Part shown: positions 39,794-50,200 of the stretch, one piece after another
Position numbering within the stretch: position 1 is the stretch's first letter
How the letters are laid out: every line of letters starts with the position of its first letter
Assembly: GCA_963722495.1 (NCBI GenBank)
Contig: CAVRND010000007.1
Location: 1-64,000, forward strand
Reading direction: 5' to 3'
From: Hyphomicrobium_A sp963722495
GTDB taxonomy: Bacteria; Pseudomonadota; Alphaproteobacteria; Rhizobiales; Hyphomicrobiaceae
Length of the DNA: 64,000 nucleotides
The notes under the pieces: generated by a model
Database searches by the model: none
Told to the model about the DNA's origin: nothing
Seen by the model: the letters and a program-made list of their open reading frames with translations, nothing else
Position numbers and translations under genes: made by a program

Positions 39794-39824
39794 AAAAAAG
39801 CGATCGCATTCAATTGCGATCGCT
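39794..39824 (-). terminator. Rho-independent terminator of phaR
   Basis: AGCGATCGCA and TGCGATCGCT form a perfect 10-bp stem around TTCAAT. On the minus strand it is followed by a run of T residues (AAAAAA at 39794-39799). It may also stop transcription arriving from the plus-strand gene ending at 39772. Confidence 0.9.
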
Positions 39825-39852
39825 CTGACTGCCGGTAGCTGCGTTCGCGAGC

Positions 39853-40476
39853 TTAGTCGCGGTCCCCAGACAGCTTGTCGATTTTCTGCTGCATGTTGGC
39901 GAGCTGCGTCTTCAGCTCGCTGATCTCGTTGGATTCGGCCGGCTTGGTCTCAACCGTATGCTTCTCGCCCTTGCCCAACGCCTCGCCACGCTTGTTGGCG
40001 AAGGGGGTCCACAGCGAGAACGCCTGCTCGAACATCGCCATGTTCTTGCGCGCCTGCTCCTGGTAGGCCTCGAACGCCGCCGCCGGGTTGGAGAACGCAG
40101 TTGCGAACTGGGCGCGGAACTTCTCCTGCTCCTTGACTAGGTTCTCGAGGCTGAACTGCAAGTAGCCCGGCACCATGCGGCCAATGCTGTCGTCGTAGAA
40201 GCGGATCAGCTGGCGCAGGAACGGCACCGGGAGCAGCGTCTGCCCGCCGACGCGGTTCTCCTGCTCGACGATGATCTGCGTCAGCACCGAATGTGTCAGG
40301 TCGTCGCCCGTCTTCGCGTCATAGACGACGAAGTCGCGATCGCCGCGCACCATTGTCGCCAGATCTTCCAGCGTCACGTAGGTGCTCGTCTCCGTATTAT
40401 AGAGACGGCGATTGGCATATTTCTTTATGACAACCGCTTCTTTTTTCTCGGCGGGCGCGTCAGGTTTATTGAGCAT
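39853..40476 (-). CDS. phaR: Polyhydroxyalkanoate synthesis repressor PhaR
   Basis: The protein has 207 residues from an ATG at 40476; the frame extends to 40578, and no good ribosome site decides the start. The DNA-binding N-terminal domain shows IKKYANRRLYNTETSTYVTLEDLA, given here in parts as KKYANRRLYNTETS and TYVTLEDLATMV. The PHB-accumulation region follows (LLPVPFLRQLIRFYDDS), and the C terminus is a coiled coil (ISELKTQLANMQQKIDKL). PhaR represses phasin and its own gene and is released when PHB granules form. It is divergent from phaA and phaB, with 238 bp between. Confidence 0.93.
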   Translation of the reverse strand: MLNKPDAPAEKKEAVVIKKYANRRLYNTETSTYVTLEDLATMVRGDRDFVVYDAKTGDDLTHSVLTQIIVEQENRVGGQTLLPVPFLRQLIRFYDDSIGRMVPGYLQFSLENLVKEQEKFRAQFATAFSNPAAAFEAYQEQARKNMAMFEQAFSLWTPFANKRGEALGKGEKHTVETKPAESNEISELKTQLANMQQKIDKLSGDRD

Positions 40477-40714
40477 GGGAGGGGCCGTTGAGGCTGGTTT
40501 TTGCACTGCGGCAGCGTAACACACCCCCAGCCTGAGGTGCCAGCCGTTTGTGTTGACCGTTGGGGCCAGATAGCGCATTAGCTGGCGTGAAGCCTTAGCT
40601 TTGGTAATACGCCGTTAATACCGCGGCCGGCCGGGGTCCCGACGTTGGGCACACGCGCCGCGCGGCAGCGGAACGGCTTTCAAAAATGTACGCGCTTGAG
40701 GAGGCGCCTCCCCG

Positions 40715-41902
<1,188 letters not shown>

Positions 41903-41999
41903 GCCAAGTAACCACGTGCACGCTCCGGCCTTGCGAGAGGCCGGAGCACCCGCCACACGCTAACAAATCAACAAAAGACCAGTTTGAGGGAGGTTCTAC

Positions 42000-42728
42000 A
42001 TGGCTCGTGTCGCCCTGGTGACGGGAGGAACGCGCGGCATCGGTCACGCCATTTCCATCGCGCTGAAGAATGCCGGTTATCGCGTCGCCGCCAACTACGC
42101 CGGCAATGATGCCGCCGCACAGCAGTTCCAGGTCGAGACGGGTATCCCCGTGTTCAAGTGGGACGTCGGCAACTTCGCTGCCTGCGAGGCCGGTTGCGCC
42201 CAGGTCGCCAAGGAAGTCGGCCCCGTCGATGTGCTGGTCAACAACGCCGGCATCACGCGCGACGCGATGCTTCACCGCATGACGCTCGAGCAGTGGAAAG
42301 AGGTGATCTCCACCGACCTCGATTCCGTATTCAACATGTCGCGTCAGGTGATCGACGGCATGCGCGCGCGCTCGTTCGGCCGCATCATCAACGTCTCCTC
42401 GATCAACGGCCGCAAGGGCCAGATGGGGCAGACCAACTACTCTGCCGCCAAGGCGGGCATGCACGGCTTCACCAAGGCGCTGGCGTTCGAAGGCGCCAAC
42501 AAGGGCATCACCGTCAACACCATCGCGCCCGGATATATCGCCACCGAGATGGTGCGCGCCGTGCCGAAGGAAGTGCTCGAGACGAAGATTCTGCCGCTGA
42601 TCCCCGTTGGCCGCCTCGGCGAGGCCGAGGAGATCGCGCGGGCCGTGGTGTTCATGGCCGCCGATGGCGCCGGGTTCATCAACGGCGCCTGCTTCGACAT
42701 CAATGGCGGCCACTACATGGCGACCTGA
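42000..42728 (+). CDS. phaB: Acetoacetyl-CoA reductase PhaB
   Basis: The protein has 242 residues. The NADPH loop is VTGGTRGIGHAIS, the SDR core is LVNNAGITRDAMLHRM, and the catalytic Ser, Tyr and Lys lie in NVSSINGRKGQMGQTNYSAA and K. The ending GACFDINGGHYM is typical. It reduces acetoacetyl-CoA to (R)-3-hydroxybutyryl-CoA for the PHB synthase, whose gene is not in the window. GGGAGG precedes the ATG and a strong terminator follows. Confidence 0.96.
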   Translation: MARVALVTGGTRGIGHAISIALKNAGYRVAANYAGNDAAAQQFQVETGIPVFKWDVGNFAACEAGCAQVAKEVGPVDVLVNNAGITRDAMLHRMTLEQWKEVISTDLDSVFNMSRQVIDGMRARSFGRIINVSSINGRKGQMGQTNYSAAKAGMHGFTKALAFEGANKGITVNTIAPGYIATEMVRAVPKEVLETKILPLIPVGRLGEAEEIARAVVFMAADGAGFINGACFDINGGHYMAT

Positions 42729-42756
42729 TCGCCGGCACTGCCAGTGCTGCAAACTG

Positions 42757-42786
42757 AAATGGCCGGGCATGAAGCCCGGCCATTTT
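42757..42786 (+). terminator. Rho-independent terminator of phaAB
   Basis: AAATGGCCGGGC and GCCCGGCCATTT form a perfect 12-bp stem around ATGAA, followed by one more T. Because the stem starts with AAA and ends with TTT it can act on both strands, and it sits between convergent phaB and the NYN-domain gene. Confidence 0.9.
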
Positions 42787-42820
42787 CGTATGTCGGCGTT
42801 GTTGAGTACGTGGCGCGTGG

Positions 42821-44608
42821 CTATCCCCGCAGGCGCGTGCGGATGATGCGCGGGAACTCATCGCTCGTGCCGGTGGACTGGTGGTCATGACCCGGGCGGG
42901 TGTCATCAGCGTTCCACCAACGATCGCTCTGCGCGGGGCCGGGCCCCTGCCCGACCGGATCCTGACCCGCACCCGCCATACCCTGCTGCGGCTGACGCGA
43001 AGGCGCATATCCGCCCTGCCCCGGAGCAGCCGCACCGGCGCCACGCTGGCCGACGGGAGCCGCGAACCAGGCTTCGATGAGGTCCAACTCGTCGGCCGAC
43101 AGGTTGAGCCCCTGACCGCGGCAGCGCGCCACGACGAAGTTGCGGAAGCGCGAGGCAAAGAGGCTTGGCGAAGCGCCCTGGTCGAACCACGGATCGGCCT
43201 CGCTGACGACGTCGAGCACGAAGCGCACGTCGTCGCGGCGGATATCGATGCCGACGCTCTCGGCGCGCTTGACGATGTTGACCAGCGTCTGCGAGCCGGC
43301 GAGGCCGTTGGCGGCGATCTCCTGCGCCATCACATCGAACAACGTGCGGTAGTCCTGCGGCGACAGCGTCGGCGCCTGGCTGGCTTCGTGAATGCGCGCG
43401 ATCGACTGCTGGATAGCGGCGGCGCCCTGAGCGGTCCGATGCATGCCGCCGGCCTGCTGGCGAACTTGCCCCGGCTGACCCGAGAGGGCTTCGGGTTGCG
43501 CCGGGGCCAGCGGTCCGCGCTGCGCGGTCGGGGCGGGGGCCCCGGCTTGTGCAGGTGCAGGTCGCTGAGCTGGTTGCGTGCCAAGCAGCGGTGCGAGTGC
43601 GCGCGGCGGCGCCTCGGCGCGCATCATCGGCTCGGGTCGAGCCGTTTCAGCGCGGGTGACGTTGGCACGTGGAGCGATTCGCGGATCGCTACGCGTTTCG
43701 ATGCGCGGCGCTTCCGCCTGTGCCGCGCGGGTGGCGTCATAAACGAAGTACGGCGGCTGTGCGGTGAGACGAATGTCCTCGGGGAGACCGCGCGTGAGCA
43801 GATCGCGGAAGCTACCCGTTCCGCCCCAGGCGGCCCCGACAGTCTTCTCGTGACCCAGCACGCGCACGCAGCGGTCCGCCAGCGCCTCGAGCGGCACGGG
43901 GGCATCGGCGGCGCGCACGAGATTGGCGACCTCGGTGAGGATCTCGGTGCGCAACGCCTCGATGGAAGCAGCGGTGGGCAGGGCCTGCGGCTCGGCACGC
44001 CCCTGGTTCTGGTTTGTCAGCTGGCCGTCGATGAGCAGCGACAGCAGGTCGGCCTCGCGGATCTCCGCGTCGCAGATCGCCGTGTACGGGGCGGCCGTGT
44101 GGTCGTTGGAAAAGATCACCGTGCGACGGGCGTGCGAGCGCAGTCGGTGCAGCACCGGCGTGAAGTCGGCGTCCGCGGAAAGGATCACGAACTCGTCGAA
44201 GTAGGTGTCGTGGGTGAGCAGGTCGCGCACGTCCATCACCATGCGGATGTCAGCTGAGTTCTTCAGCTGCGCGGTGAGGGGCGGGCAGTCCATGACCTCG
44301 AACCCGGCGCGCAGGAAGTGATGGCGCACGAACGGGAACGAGCTCATGTCGGTGGAATTGTCGCTCTGGTTCCGGCGCGGGACCGGATTGCCGTAGCAGC
44401 GATTGATGACGATGCGGCGTTCCGCATCGAGCGCCGGCGAGTTCGTCGGGGTCATCAGGGCCCCCGAAGCGATCTCCTTCAGCCACAGACCGGCGTCCTT
44501 GGAAAACCGTTTGGCGGCCTCCTCGCTCTTCCGCTTCAACGACAAGTAGACGTTGTCGTAGTCGACGAAAACCGTGGTCAGAACTGGCCCAGACGACTCG
44601 CGCTTCAT
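42821..44608 (-). CDS. NYN-domain ribonuclease-like protein with OST-HTH/LOTUS domain
   Basis: The protein has 595 residues from the ATG at 44608, about 9 bp after GGGGGG; the much longer frame reads backward through the cupin gene. The N-terminal NYN (PIN-like) domain has VFVDYDNVYLSLK, MVMDVRDLLTHDTYFDEFV and LSADADFTPVLHRLR, giving the acidic residues expected of this nuclease fold. A LOTUS/OST-HTH-like domain follows (GGTGSFRDLLTRGLP, then PPYFVYD). A Pro/Ala/Gln-rich linker leads to a third helical domain around TLSPQDYRTLFDVMAQEI. NYN-LOTUS proteins are thought to cleave or bind RNA. No neighbour suggests a target. Confidence 0.85.
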   Translation of the reverse strand: MKRESSGPVLTTVFVDYDNVYLSLKRKSEEAAKRFSKDAGLWLKEIASGALMTPTNSPALDAERRIVINRCYGNPVPRRNQSDNSTDMSSFPFVRHHFLRAGFEVMDCPPLTAQLKNSADIRMVMDVRDLLTHDTYFDEFVILSADADFTPVLHRLRSHARRTVIFSNDHTAAPYTAICDAEIREADLLSLLIDGQLTNQNQGRAEPQALPTAASIEALRTEILTEVANLVRAADAPVPLEALADRCVRVLGHEKTVGAAWGGTGSFRDLLTRGLPEDIRLTAQPPYFVYDATRAAQAEAPRIETRSDPRIAPRANVTRAETARPEPMMRAEAPPRALAPLLGTQPAQRPAPAQAGAPAPTAQRGPLAPAQPEALSGQPGQVRQQAGGMHRTAQGAAAIQQSIARIHEASQAPTLSPQDYRTLFDVMAQEIAANGLAGSQTLVNIVKRAESVGIDIRRDDVRFVLDVVSEADPWFDQGASPSLFASRFRNFVVARCRGQGLNLSADELDLIEAWFAAPVGQRGAGAAAPGQGGYAPSRQPQQGMAGAGQDPVGQGPGPAQSDRWWNADDTRPGHDHQSTGTSDEFPRIIRTRLRG

Positions 44609-44816
44609 AACCGGCATCCCCCCGCGTGGCCGCGAAATTCGATTACGAGGACTTTTTGGTGAGTTGGCTTGGAGCAGCAAGCTCACCGGCGCCGCGGGGA
44701 GTAGAAAACTGTTCGCGAGCCGGCGCTTAGCCGTTTTTGCACCGCTACGGAAACGGTGGAAAACACGTTTGTGAGGCTTGCTGGCAACAGCGAGCGCGCG
44801 CGGGGCAAGCAACACC

Positions 44817-45251
44817 TCAACGTCGTGGCGGAGAAAATCCTTCTGCCGCCATCTCGAATTGCTCGAACATGAATCCCGGCGCCACCGTGCAACCGACCAG
44901 CGTCCAGGCGCCGAGACTGGCTGCGCTTTGCCAATAGCCGGGCGCCACCACGCCCTGCGGGCGTTCTCCGGCGGCGAGGTCGGCACCGAGGCGAATATCC
45001 ACCGCGCAGCCGTCGGGTGGGGCGATCGATAATGCCAGCGGTGCGCCGGCGTGCCAGTGCCAGACCTCGGCCGCGTCGACGCGGTGCCAGCGCGACACCT
45101 CGCCTTCCGCGAGCAGGAAATAGATCGCCGTCGACGCGGCGCGTGCCCCTTCGCCGCGATCGTCTCGAAACGTCTCGCGGTAGTGGCCGCCCTCGGGATG
45201 CGGCTTGAGATCGAGGATGCGGATGATATCGGCGGCGCTGAGCTCTGCCAT
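44817..45251 (-). CDS. Cupin-fold protein, DUF985 family
   Basis: The protein has 144 residues. It follows the DUF985 pattern: LDLKPHPEGGHYRETFRD, then STAIYFLLAEGEVSRWHRVD, and EVWHWHAGAPL, with His residues suitable for a metal site. The C-terminal part GYWQSAASLGAWTLVGCTVA, then APGFMFEQFEM, is also typical. Members are small beta-barrel proteins of unknown catalytic role. It lies 4 bp after the gloB stop and is therefore probably cotranscribed with it. Confidence 0.88.
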   Translation of the reverse strand: MAELSAADIIRILDLKPHPEGGHYRETFRDDRGEGARAASTAIYFLLAEGEVSRWHRVDAAEVWHWHAGAPLALSIAPPDGCAVDIRLGADLAAGERPQGVVAPGYWQSAASLGAWTLVGCTVAPGFMFEQFEMAAEGFSPPRR

Positions 45252-45255
45252 AACG

Positions 45256-46026
45256 TCAGCTCTTGTTCTTGCGCTCGCGGATGGCCGCGAAGACGTGCCA
45301 ATCGGGGGCGTACAGCATGCCGAGCTTGGCTCTGATGGCGGTGACGTGGGGGCGCAGGAAAGGGTTTGTCTCCAGCTCCTTGTCGAGCCGCGTCGGCAGC
45401 GTCGGCCTGTTTTCCTCGCGCAGCCGGTCGACTTCTTTGGCCCGGTTGATCAGCGCCTGGTTGTTGGGATCGAGCGTCAACGCGAAGCGGGCGTTCGATT
45501 GGGTATATTCATGCCCGCAGTAGATCTCCGTGTCGGTCGGCAGCCGCATGATCTTCTGCAGCGACTTCCACATCATCTCGGCGTTACCCTCGAAAATGCG
45601 CCCCGCTCCCATGGCGAACAGCGTATCTCCGACGAAGGCGACCTTCGCCTCTGGGATGAAGTAGGTGACGTGCCCCAGCGTGTGGCCGGGCGTTTCCAGC
45701 ACCTTGATCTCGAAGTTGCCGAACTGGACGACATCGCCGTCCGCCACTTCGCGATCGATCCCCGGGATGCGCTCCGCCTCCGCTGCCGGCCCAATGACTG
45801 TGCAACCTGTCTCTTCCTTAAGTTGCAGGTTGCCGCCGGTGTGGTCCGCATGGTGGTGGGTGACGAGCAGATGCGTCAGCGTCCACCCCTTGGCCTTGAG
45901 CCGCGCCAGGATCGCCTTGGCGTCCGGCGCATCGATCGAGGCCGTCATGCCGGCCTCGGGATCATGGATCAGCACTGCGTAATTGTCGGAAAGGCAAGCA
46001 AACTGCTCGATTTCGAGCTTCGGCAT
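45256..46026 (-). CDS. gloB: Hydroxyacylglutathione hydrolase (glyoxalase II)
   Basis: The protein has 256 residues from the ATG at 46026; the longer frame to 46140 would begin inside repeat A. The binuclear metal site is in VTHHHADHTGGN (HxHxDH), with further ligands in ETPGHTLGHV, FVGDTLFAMGAGR and CGHEYT. The C-terminal glutathione-binding region follows (NPFLRPH). It hydrolyses S-lactoylglutathione in methylglyoxal detoxification. It is divergent from the methyltransferase gene, with the compound palindrome in the gap of 309 bp. Confidence 0.93.
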   Translation of the reverse strand: MPKLEIEQFACLSDNYAVLIHDPEAGMTASIDAPDAKAILARLKAKGWTLTHLLVTHHHADHTGGNLQLKEETGCTVIGPAAEAERIPGIDREVADGDVVQFGNFEIKVLETPGHTLGHVTYFIPEAKVAFVGDTLFAMGAGRIFEGNAEMMWKSLQKIMRLPTDTEIYCGHEYTQSNARFALTLDPNNQALINRAKEVDRLREENRPTLPTRLDKELETNPFLRPHVTAIRAKLGMLYAPDWHVFAAIRERKNKS

Positions 46027-46108
46027 GCGTATCGGCTCTCGTCCAAGCGATCGAAGGTTCCATGCGAGGGTAACGGCGCGCTTACCCGATGACAACGCGG
46101 CTGCGTGG

Positions 46109-46185
46109 CTAGTGTGATGATCGAGAAATTCGCTAACCATCAGCGGCGAGGTATCGAGCGAATTTCTCGGCCTGAATCACACTAG
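46109..46185. repeat. Palindromic repeat A, first copy
   Basis: This is a 77-bp imperfect palindrome bounded by CTAG. The left arm is CTAGTGTGAT then GATCGAGAAATTCGC; the right arm is GCGAATTTCTCG then ATCACACTAG. An inverted, nearly identical copy is at 47159-47233, including the same asymmetric parts of the loop. It lies upstream of both gloB and the methyltransferase gene, so it could also affect their promoters. Confidence 0.9.
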
Positions 46186-46198
46186 CAAACCCATATTT

Positions 46199-46276
46199 CT
46201 AGTGTCCCTCGTGATTCCGAAGTTCGCTCCCGGTCCCGGCAGCGAGCTTCGGCGAACTTCGGAATCGGGACACTAG
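46199..46276. repeat. Palindromic repeat B, first copy
   Basis: This is a 78-bp palindrome with arms CTAGTGTCCC then GATTCCGAAGTTCGC, and GCGAACTTCGGAATC then GGGACACTAG. It follows repeat A after a 13-nt linker. Arm cores of A and B agree at 11 of 15 positions, so they are related elements. An inverted copy is at 47070-47145. Confidence 0.9.
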
Positions 46277-46335
46277 GCTTGAAATGCCGCGCGAAGCGGT
46301 CAGATTGGCGGGCGAAGTAGCAGGACCACCTGTCA

Positions 46336-47070
46336 ATGCAGCTTGACGTCGACGATCTGCGCGAATTTTACGCGACGCCGCTCGGTCAGACGGTGCGGCG
46401 GCTGCTCACGCATCGTATCCGCGCGCGCTGGCGCGGGCTGCAGCGCTCGACGCTGATCGGGCTCGGCTATGCCTCGCCGTATCTGGGCGCCTTTCGCGGC
46501 GAGGCGCAGCGTCTGGGCGCACTGATGCCGGACAGCCAGGGCGCCGTGCGCTGGCCGCGCGATGGGGCCTCGCACAGCGTGCTGGTCGACGACGATCGCC
46601 TGCCGCTCGCCGACGGTTCCGTCGACCGGTTGCTTGCCGTGCATTGTCTCGAAGTTACCGACGGCACGCGGCAGCTACTGCGCGAGATGTGGCGCGTGCT
46701 GGCGCCCGAGGGACGCATGATCCTCGTCGTACCTAACCGGCGCGGCGTGTGGGCGCGACTAGACAACACGCCGTTCGGCCATGGACGTCCCTACAGCCGG
46801 CGGCAGCTCGATGAGCTGCTGATCAACGCCATGTTCACGCCACTCGACTGGGGCGGTGCGTTGTTCTTCCCGCCGCTCGGCCGGCAGATCGTCTTGCGCT
46901 CCTCCATTGCCTGGGAGCGCGTCGGCGCGTCGGTCTCGCCGGCGTTCTCCGGGGTGCTGATCGTCGAGGCGAGCAAGGAATTGATGGCGCCCATCGGCCG
47001 CCCGGCGAAGTCGCGGCGCCTGCGCCAGCTCATGCCGTCAGCCAGCCCCGCGCGCCGCGATCGGCTCTGA
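46336..47070 (+). CDS. Class I SAM-dependent methyltransferase-like protein
   Basis: The protein has 244 residues. The methyltransferase-11 pattern is visible from DDDRLPLADGSVDRLLAVHC to LREMWRVLAPEGRMILVVP. The usual GxGxG loop is weak: the corresponding place reads LIGLGYASPYLG, which may still bind SAM. The C-terminal part ends in a basic tail (KSRRLRQLMPSASPARRD). From memory, methyltransferase genes beside gloB are common in this order. Both flanks carry inverted compound palindromes, and its stop codon abuts repeat B. The substrate is unknown. Confidence 0.82.
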   Translation: MQLDVDDLREFYATPLGQTVRRLLTHRIRARWRGLQRSTLIGLGYASPYLGAFRGEAQRLGALMPDSQGAVRWPRDGASHSVLVDDDRLPLADGSVDRLLAVHCLEVTDGTRQLLREMWRVLAPEGRMILVVPNRRGVWARLDNTPFGHGRPYSRRQLDELLINAMFTPLDWGGALFFPPLGRQIVLRSSIAWERVGASVSPAFSGVLIVEASKELMAPIGRPAKSRRLRQLMPSASPARRDRL

Positions 47071-47145
47071 GTGTCCCGATTCCGAAGTTCGCCGGAGCTC
47101 GCGGCTGGTATCGGGAGCGAACTTCGGAATCATAAGGGACACTAG
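47070..47145. repeat. Palindromic repeat B, second copy (inverted)
   Basis: It begins at the last base of the methyltransferase stop codon with AGTGTCCC then GATTCCGAAGTTCGC, and ends GGGACACTAG. Its reverse complement matches the first copy of B over nearly its whole length. It is separated from A by a 13-nt linker that is the near-inverse of the linker on the other side (11 of 13). Confidence 0.9.
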
Positions 47146-47158
47146 AAACATGGGCTTG

Positions 47159-47233
47159 CTAGTGTGATTCAGATCGAGAAATTCGCTCGATACCCGGCGG
47201 CCGAGGTGGCGAATTTCTCGATCATCACACTAG
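47159..47233. repeat. Palindromic repeat A, second copy (inverted)
   Basis: This is a 75-bp palindrome, the reverse complement of the first copy with a few changes. Its final CACTAG contains the stop codon of smc (47230-47232, read on the minus strand), so the element forms the 3' end of that gene. Confidence 0.9.
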
Positions 47234-50200
47234 CCGGCTTCGCGGAAGCGCTGCGCCGTCTGCAGGTCGACCGAGACCAGCTGCGAGATGCCTTTCTCGG
47301 CCATGGTGACGCCGAACAGTCGGCTCATGCGCGACATCGTCATCGGGTGATGCGTGATGACGAGAAAGCGCGTCGCCGTATCGGCCGCCATGCTCTCCAG
47401 CAGGCGGCAGAAGCGGTCGACGTTGGCGTCGTCGAGCGGCGCGTCGACTTCATCGAGCACGCAGATGGGCGACGGGTTGGTGAGGAACACCGCGAAGATC
47501 AGCGACATGGCGGTGAGCGACTGCTCGCCGCCCGAGAGCAGCGACAGCGTTGCCGGCTTTTTACCCGGCGGCTTGGCGATGATCTCGAGGCCGCCCTCGA
47601 GCGGATCCTCGCCCTCGATCATTTCGAGGCGCGCCTCGCCACCGCCAAACAGCGTCGTGAACAGCTTGCCGAAGTGCGCATTGACGGCTTCGAACGCTTC
47701 CTGCAGTCGCTTGTGCGCCTCGCGGTTGAGCTGCCCGATGGCGCCGCGCAGCTTGGCGATCGCGTTCTCTACGTCCGCCTTCTCGGTATCGAGTCCGGCA
47801 GCCTGAATGCTCAGCACCTGCAGCTCTTCGTCGGCGCCGAGGTTGACGCCGCCGAGACGTTCGCGATCGCCCTTGAGGCTTGCCAGCTTGCGCTCGACGT
47901 CGGCCAACGGCGGCAGGTACGCGCCGGGCTGGACCTCTGCCAGCGCCAGGCAGCCTTCCGGTGCGATGCCGAGCGCTTCGCGGATCTGCCGCGATACGTC
48001 CTGGCGCCGCGTACGCGCACCTTCGAGGCGCGCTTCGGTGCGGGCCTTGCCTTCGCGTCCATCGGCGACGGCGCTCTGCGCAGCACGCAACGCCTGCACG
48101 CCGGCTTTCAGCGCCGTGTCGGCTTCGGCCAGCGCGTCGGCAGCAACCTGGCGGCCGCGCTCGGCTTCCGCCATCGCGCTCATCAGCTTGTCGCGCTGCT
48201 CCTCGATCATCGCCGGCACGTCGGCGAGACCTTCCAGCTCGCGCTGCGCCTCGGTAAGGCGCGCCTTCAAGGCTTCGATCTGCTGCTCGGCGCCGGCCGA
48301 GCGCGTCGTCCAACGTTCGCGTTCGATGCCGATGGCGGCCCCACGGTCGGCGCGGGCACGGCGCTCGCGTTCGATGTCGGACAACGCAGCGCGCGCTTCC
48401 GCCAGCGCCATGCGGCGTGCCTCGGCGTCCGCCTTGGCGGCGGCGAGCGCCGGCTCCTGGTCCTCGGCGGCGGCAAACGCGGCGACAGCCTGCTCGGCCT
48501 CCGCCAGCAATTCCTTGGCGACGACAAGTTCTTCTTCGGCACGCGCCCGCGCCCCCGATACGGCCGCAAGCTTGCTCTCGGTGTCGCGCGCCGCGCGCTC
48601 GATGGCGGTAAGGCTGTCGCGCGTTTTGGCCAGCATGCCCTGCGCCTCGCGGCCGAGCTTGCGCAGGCGCTGCTCCTCGCTTCGCGCCGCGGCCAGTGCT
48701 TCGACGGCTTCGCGTTCGGTGTCGGCTGTCGCAGCCGCGGCGGTGCGTGCCTCGGCCTCTTCGAGCTCCAACGATGAAAGTCGGTTGCGCTCGGCCAGGC
48801 GTTGCGCGGCCGGTGCGGCGCCTTCAGCGGCGGCGGTGTATCCGTCCCACCGCCACAGATCGCCGGCGCGCGTGACGAGGCGCTGGCCGGGCTTCAAGGC
48901 AGGCTGCAACTTGTGACCCTGCTCGCGGCCGGCAACGATGCCGGTCTGGCGCAGGCGGCGGTCGAGCTCGGGCGGCGCCTCGACGTGCGAGGCCAGCGGC
49001 TCGACGCCGGCGGGGAGCGCCGGATCCTGGCGCGGCACCTCGACATGGCGCCAGTGAACGGCGGCTTCCTCGGCCGCCGGCGCCTCGAGGTCTTCGCCGA
49101 GCGCGGCGCCGAGCGCCGCCTCGTAGCCCTGCTTGACGCGCAGGCGATCGAGGATGGGCGGGAATTCCGTGGGGCGGGCACCGATCAACAGCTTGATCAG
49201 TGTCTCGCGCTCGGTGCGCAGCGACGCCAGCCGCAGCCGGGCCTTGCCACTTTCCTCGCGCGCGGTGTCGGCCAAGGTGACGATGGAGCGCGCGTTGTCC
49301 TCGGCGGCCAGCGCCTGCAATTCGAACTTGTCGATCTGGTCGGCGAGCTGCTGTCCGGCTTCGGTGATCTGCGCCAGCTTTTCAGCGTCGGGTGCGCGTC
49401 CCGCGATCTCGCGCGTCTGCGCCGCCAGCTCGGTAAGCTGGCGCGTGAGCTTGGCAACGGTGTTCTGCTTATCGGTCAGGCCGGATTCGAGGTTCTGCTT
49501 GCGCGCCCGGTGCTCGGCGACCTTGGTCGTGAGCTCGGCGAGCTTTGCTTCGGCTTCACGCAGCGTCTCTTGAGCACTGTCGAGTCGTGTGCGCGCCTCG
49601 CGCTCGCCGTCGCCGGCCGCGGCTTCGGCCCTCGCCAGCGCTTCGATCTCGGATCCGAGGTCGGACAGGATCTGCCGTGCCTCGCCGATCAGCGCTTCCT
49701 CGCGCGCCGTGTCGCTGCCGAGCTGCTCGGTGCGGGCGCGCAGCTCGCGCTCGCGCTCGGCAGCGCGTGCGGCCTCGCGCTCGAAGTTCTCCTGCTCGAC
49801 GCGCAGCCGGCCAAGGATGGCAGCGCGTTTGCCCTCCTCCTCGCGCAACGGATCCATGCGATCGGCCAATTCGCCCTCGGCCGTCAGCGCCTGCGATTCA
49901 GCTTCGGTCGCCGTCGCGAGCTTCGACAACGCATCGCGCAGGTTGGCTTCCTCGCCGTCGACATGCGCCTGCGCGTCGGTCCAAGCGAGGTGCATCAGGA
50001 GCGCGTCCTGGCGGCGGATCTCGTCGGAGATTTCCTTGTAGCGCCGCGCCGCGCGCGCCTGCCGCTTCAGGCTGTCGACCTGGCTGTTGAGCTGGCCGAG
50101 CACGTCGCTAAGGCGCGCAAGGTTGGCTTCCGTCGCCTTGAGACGCAGCTCGGCCTCGTGGCGGCGGCTGTGCAACCCGGCGATGCCGGCGGCGTCCTCC

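Noticed and set aside
40477..40714. CTGC-G-GCAG at about 40505 as a PhaR operator between phaR and phaA
   Set aside because: PhaR sites described in related bacteria have a longer spacer between CTGC and GCAG. A single short match in GC-rich DNA is not enough.
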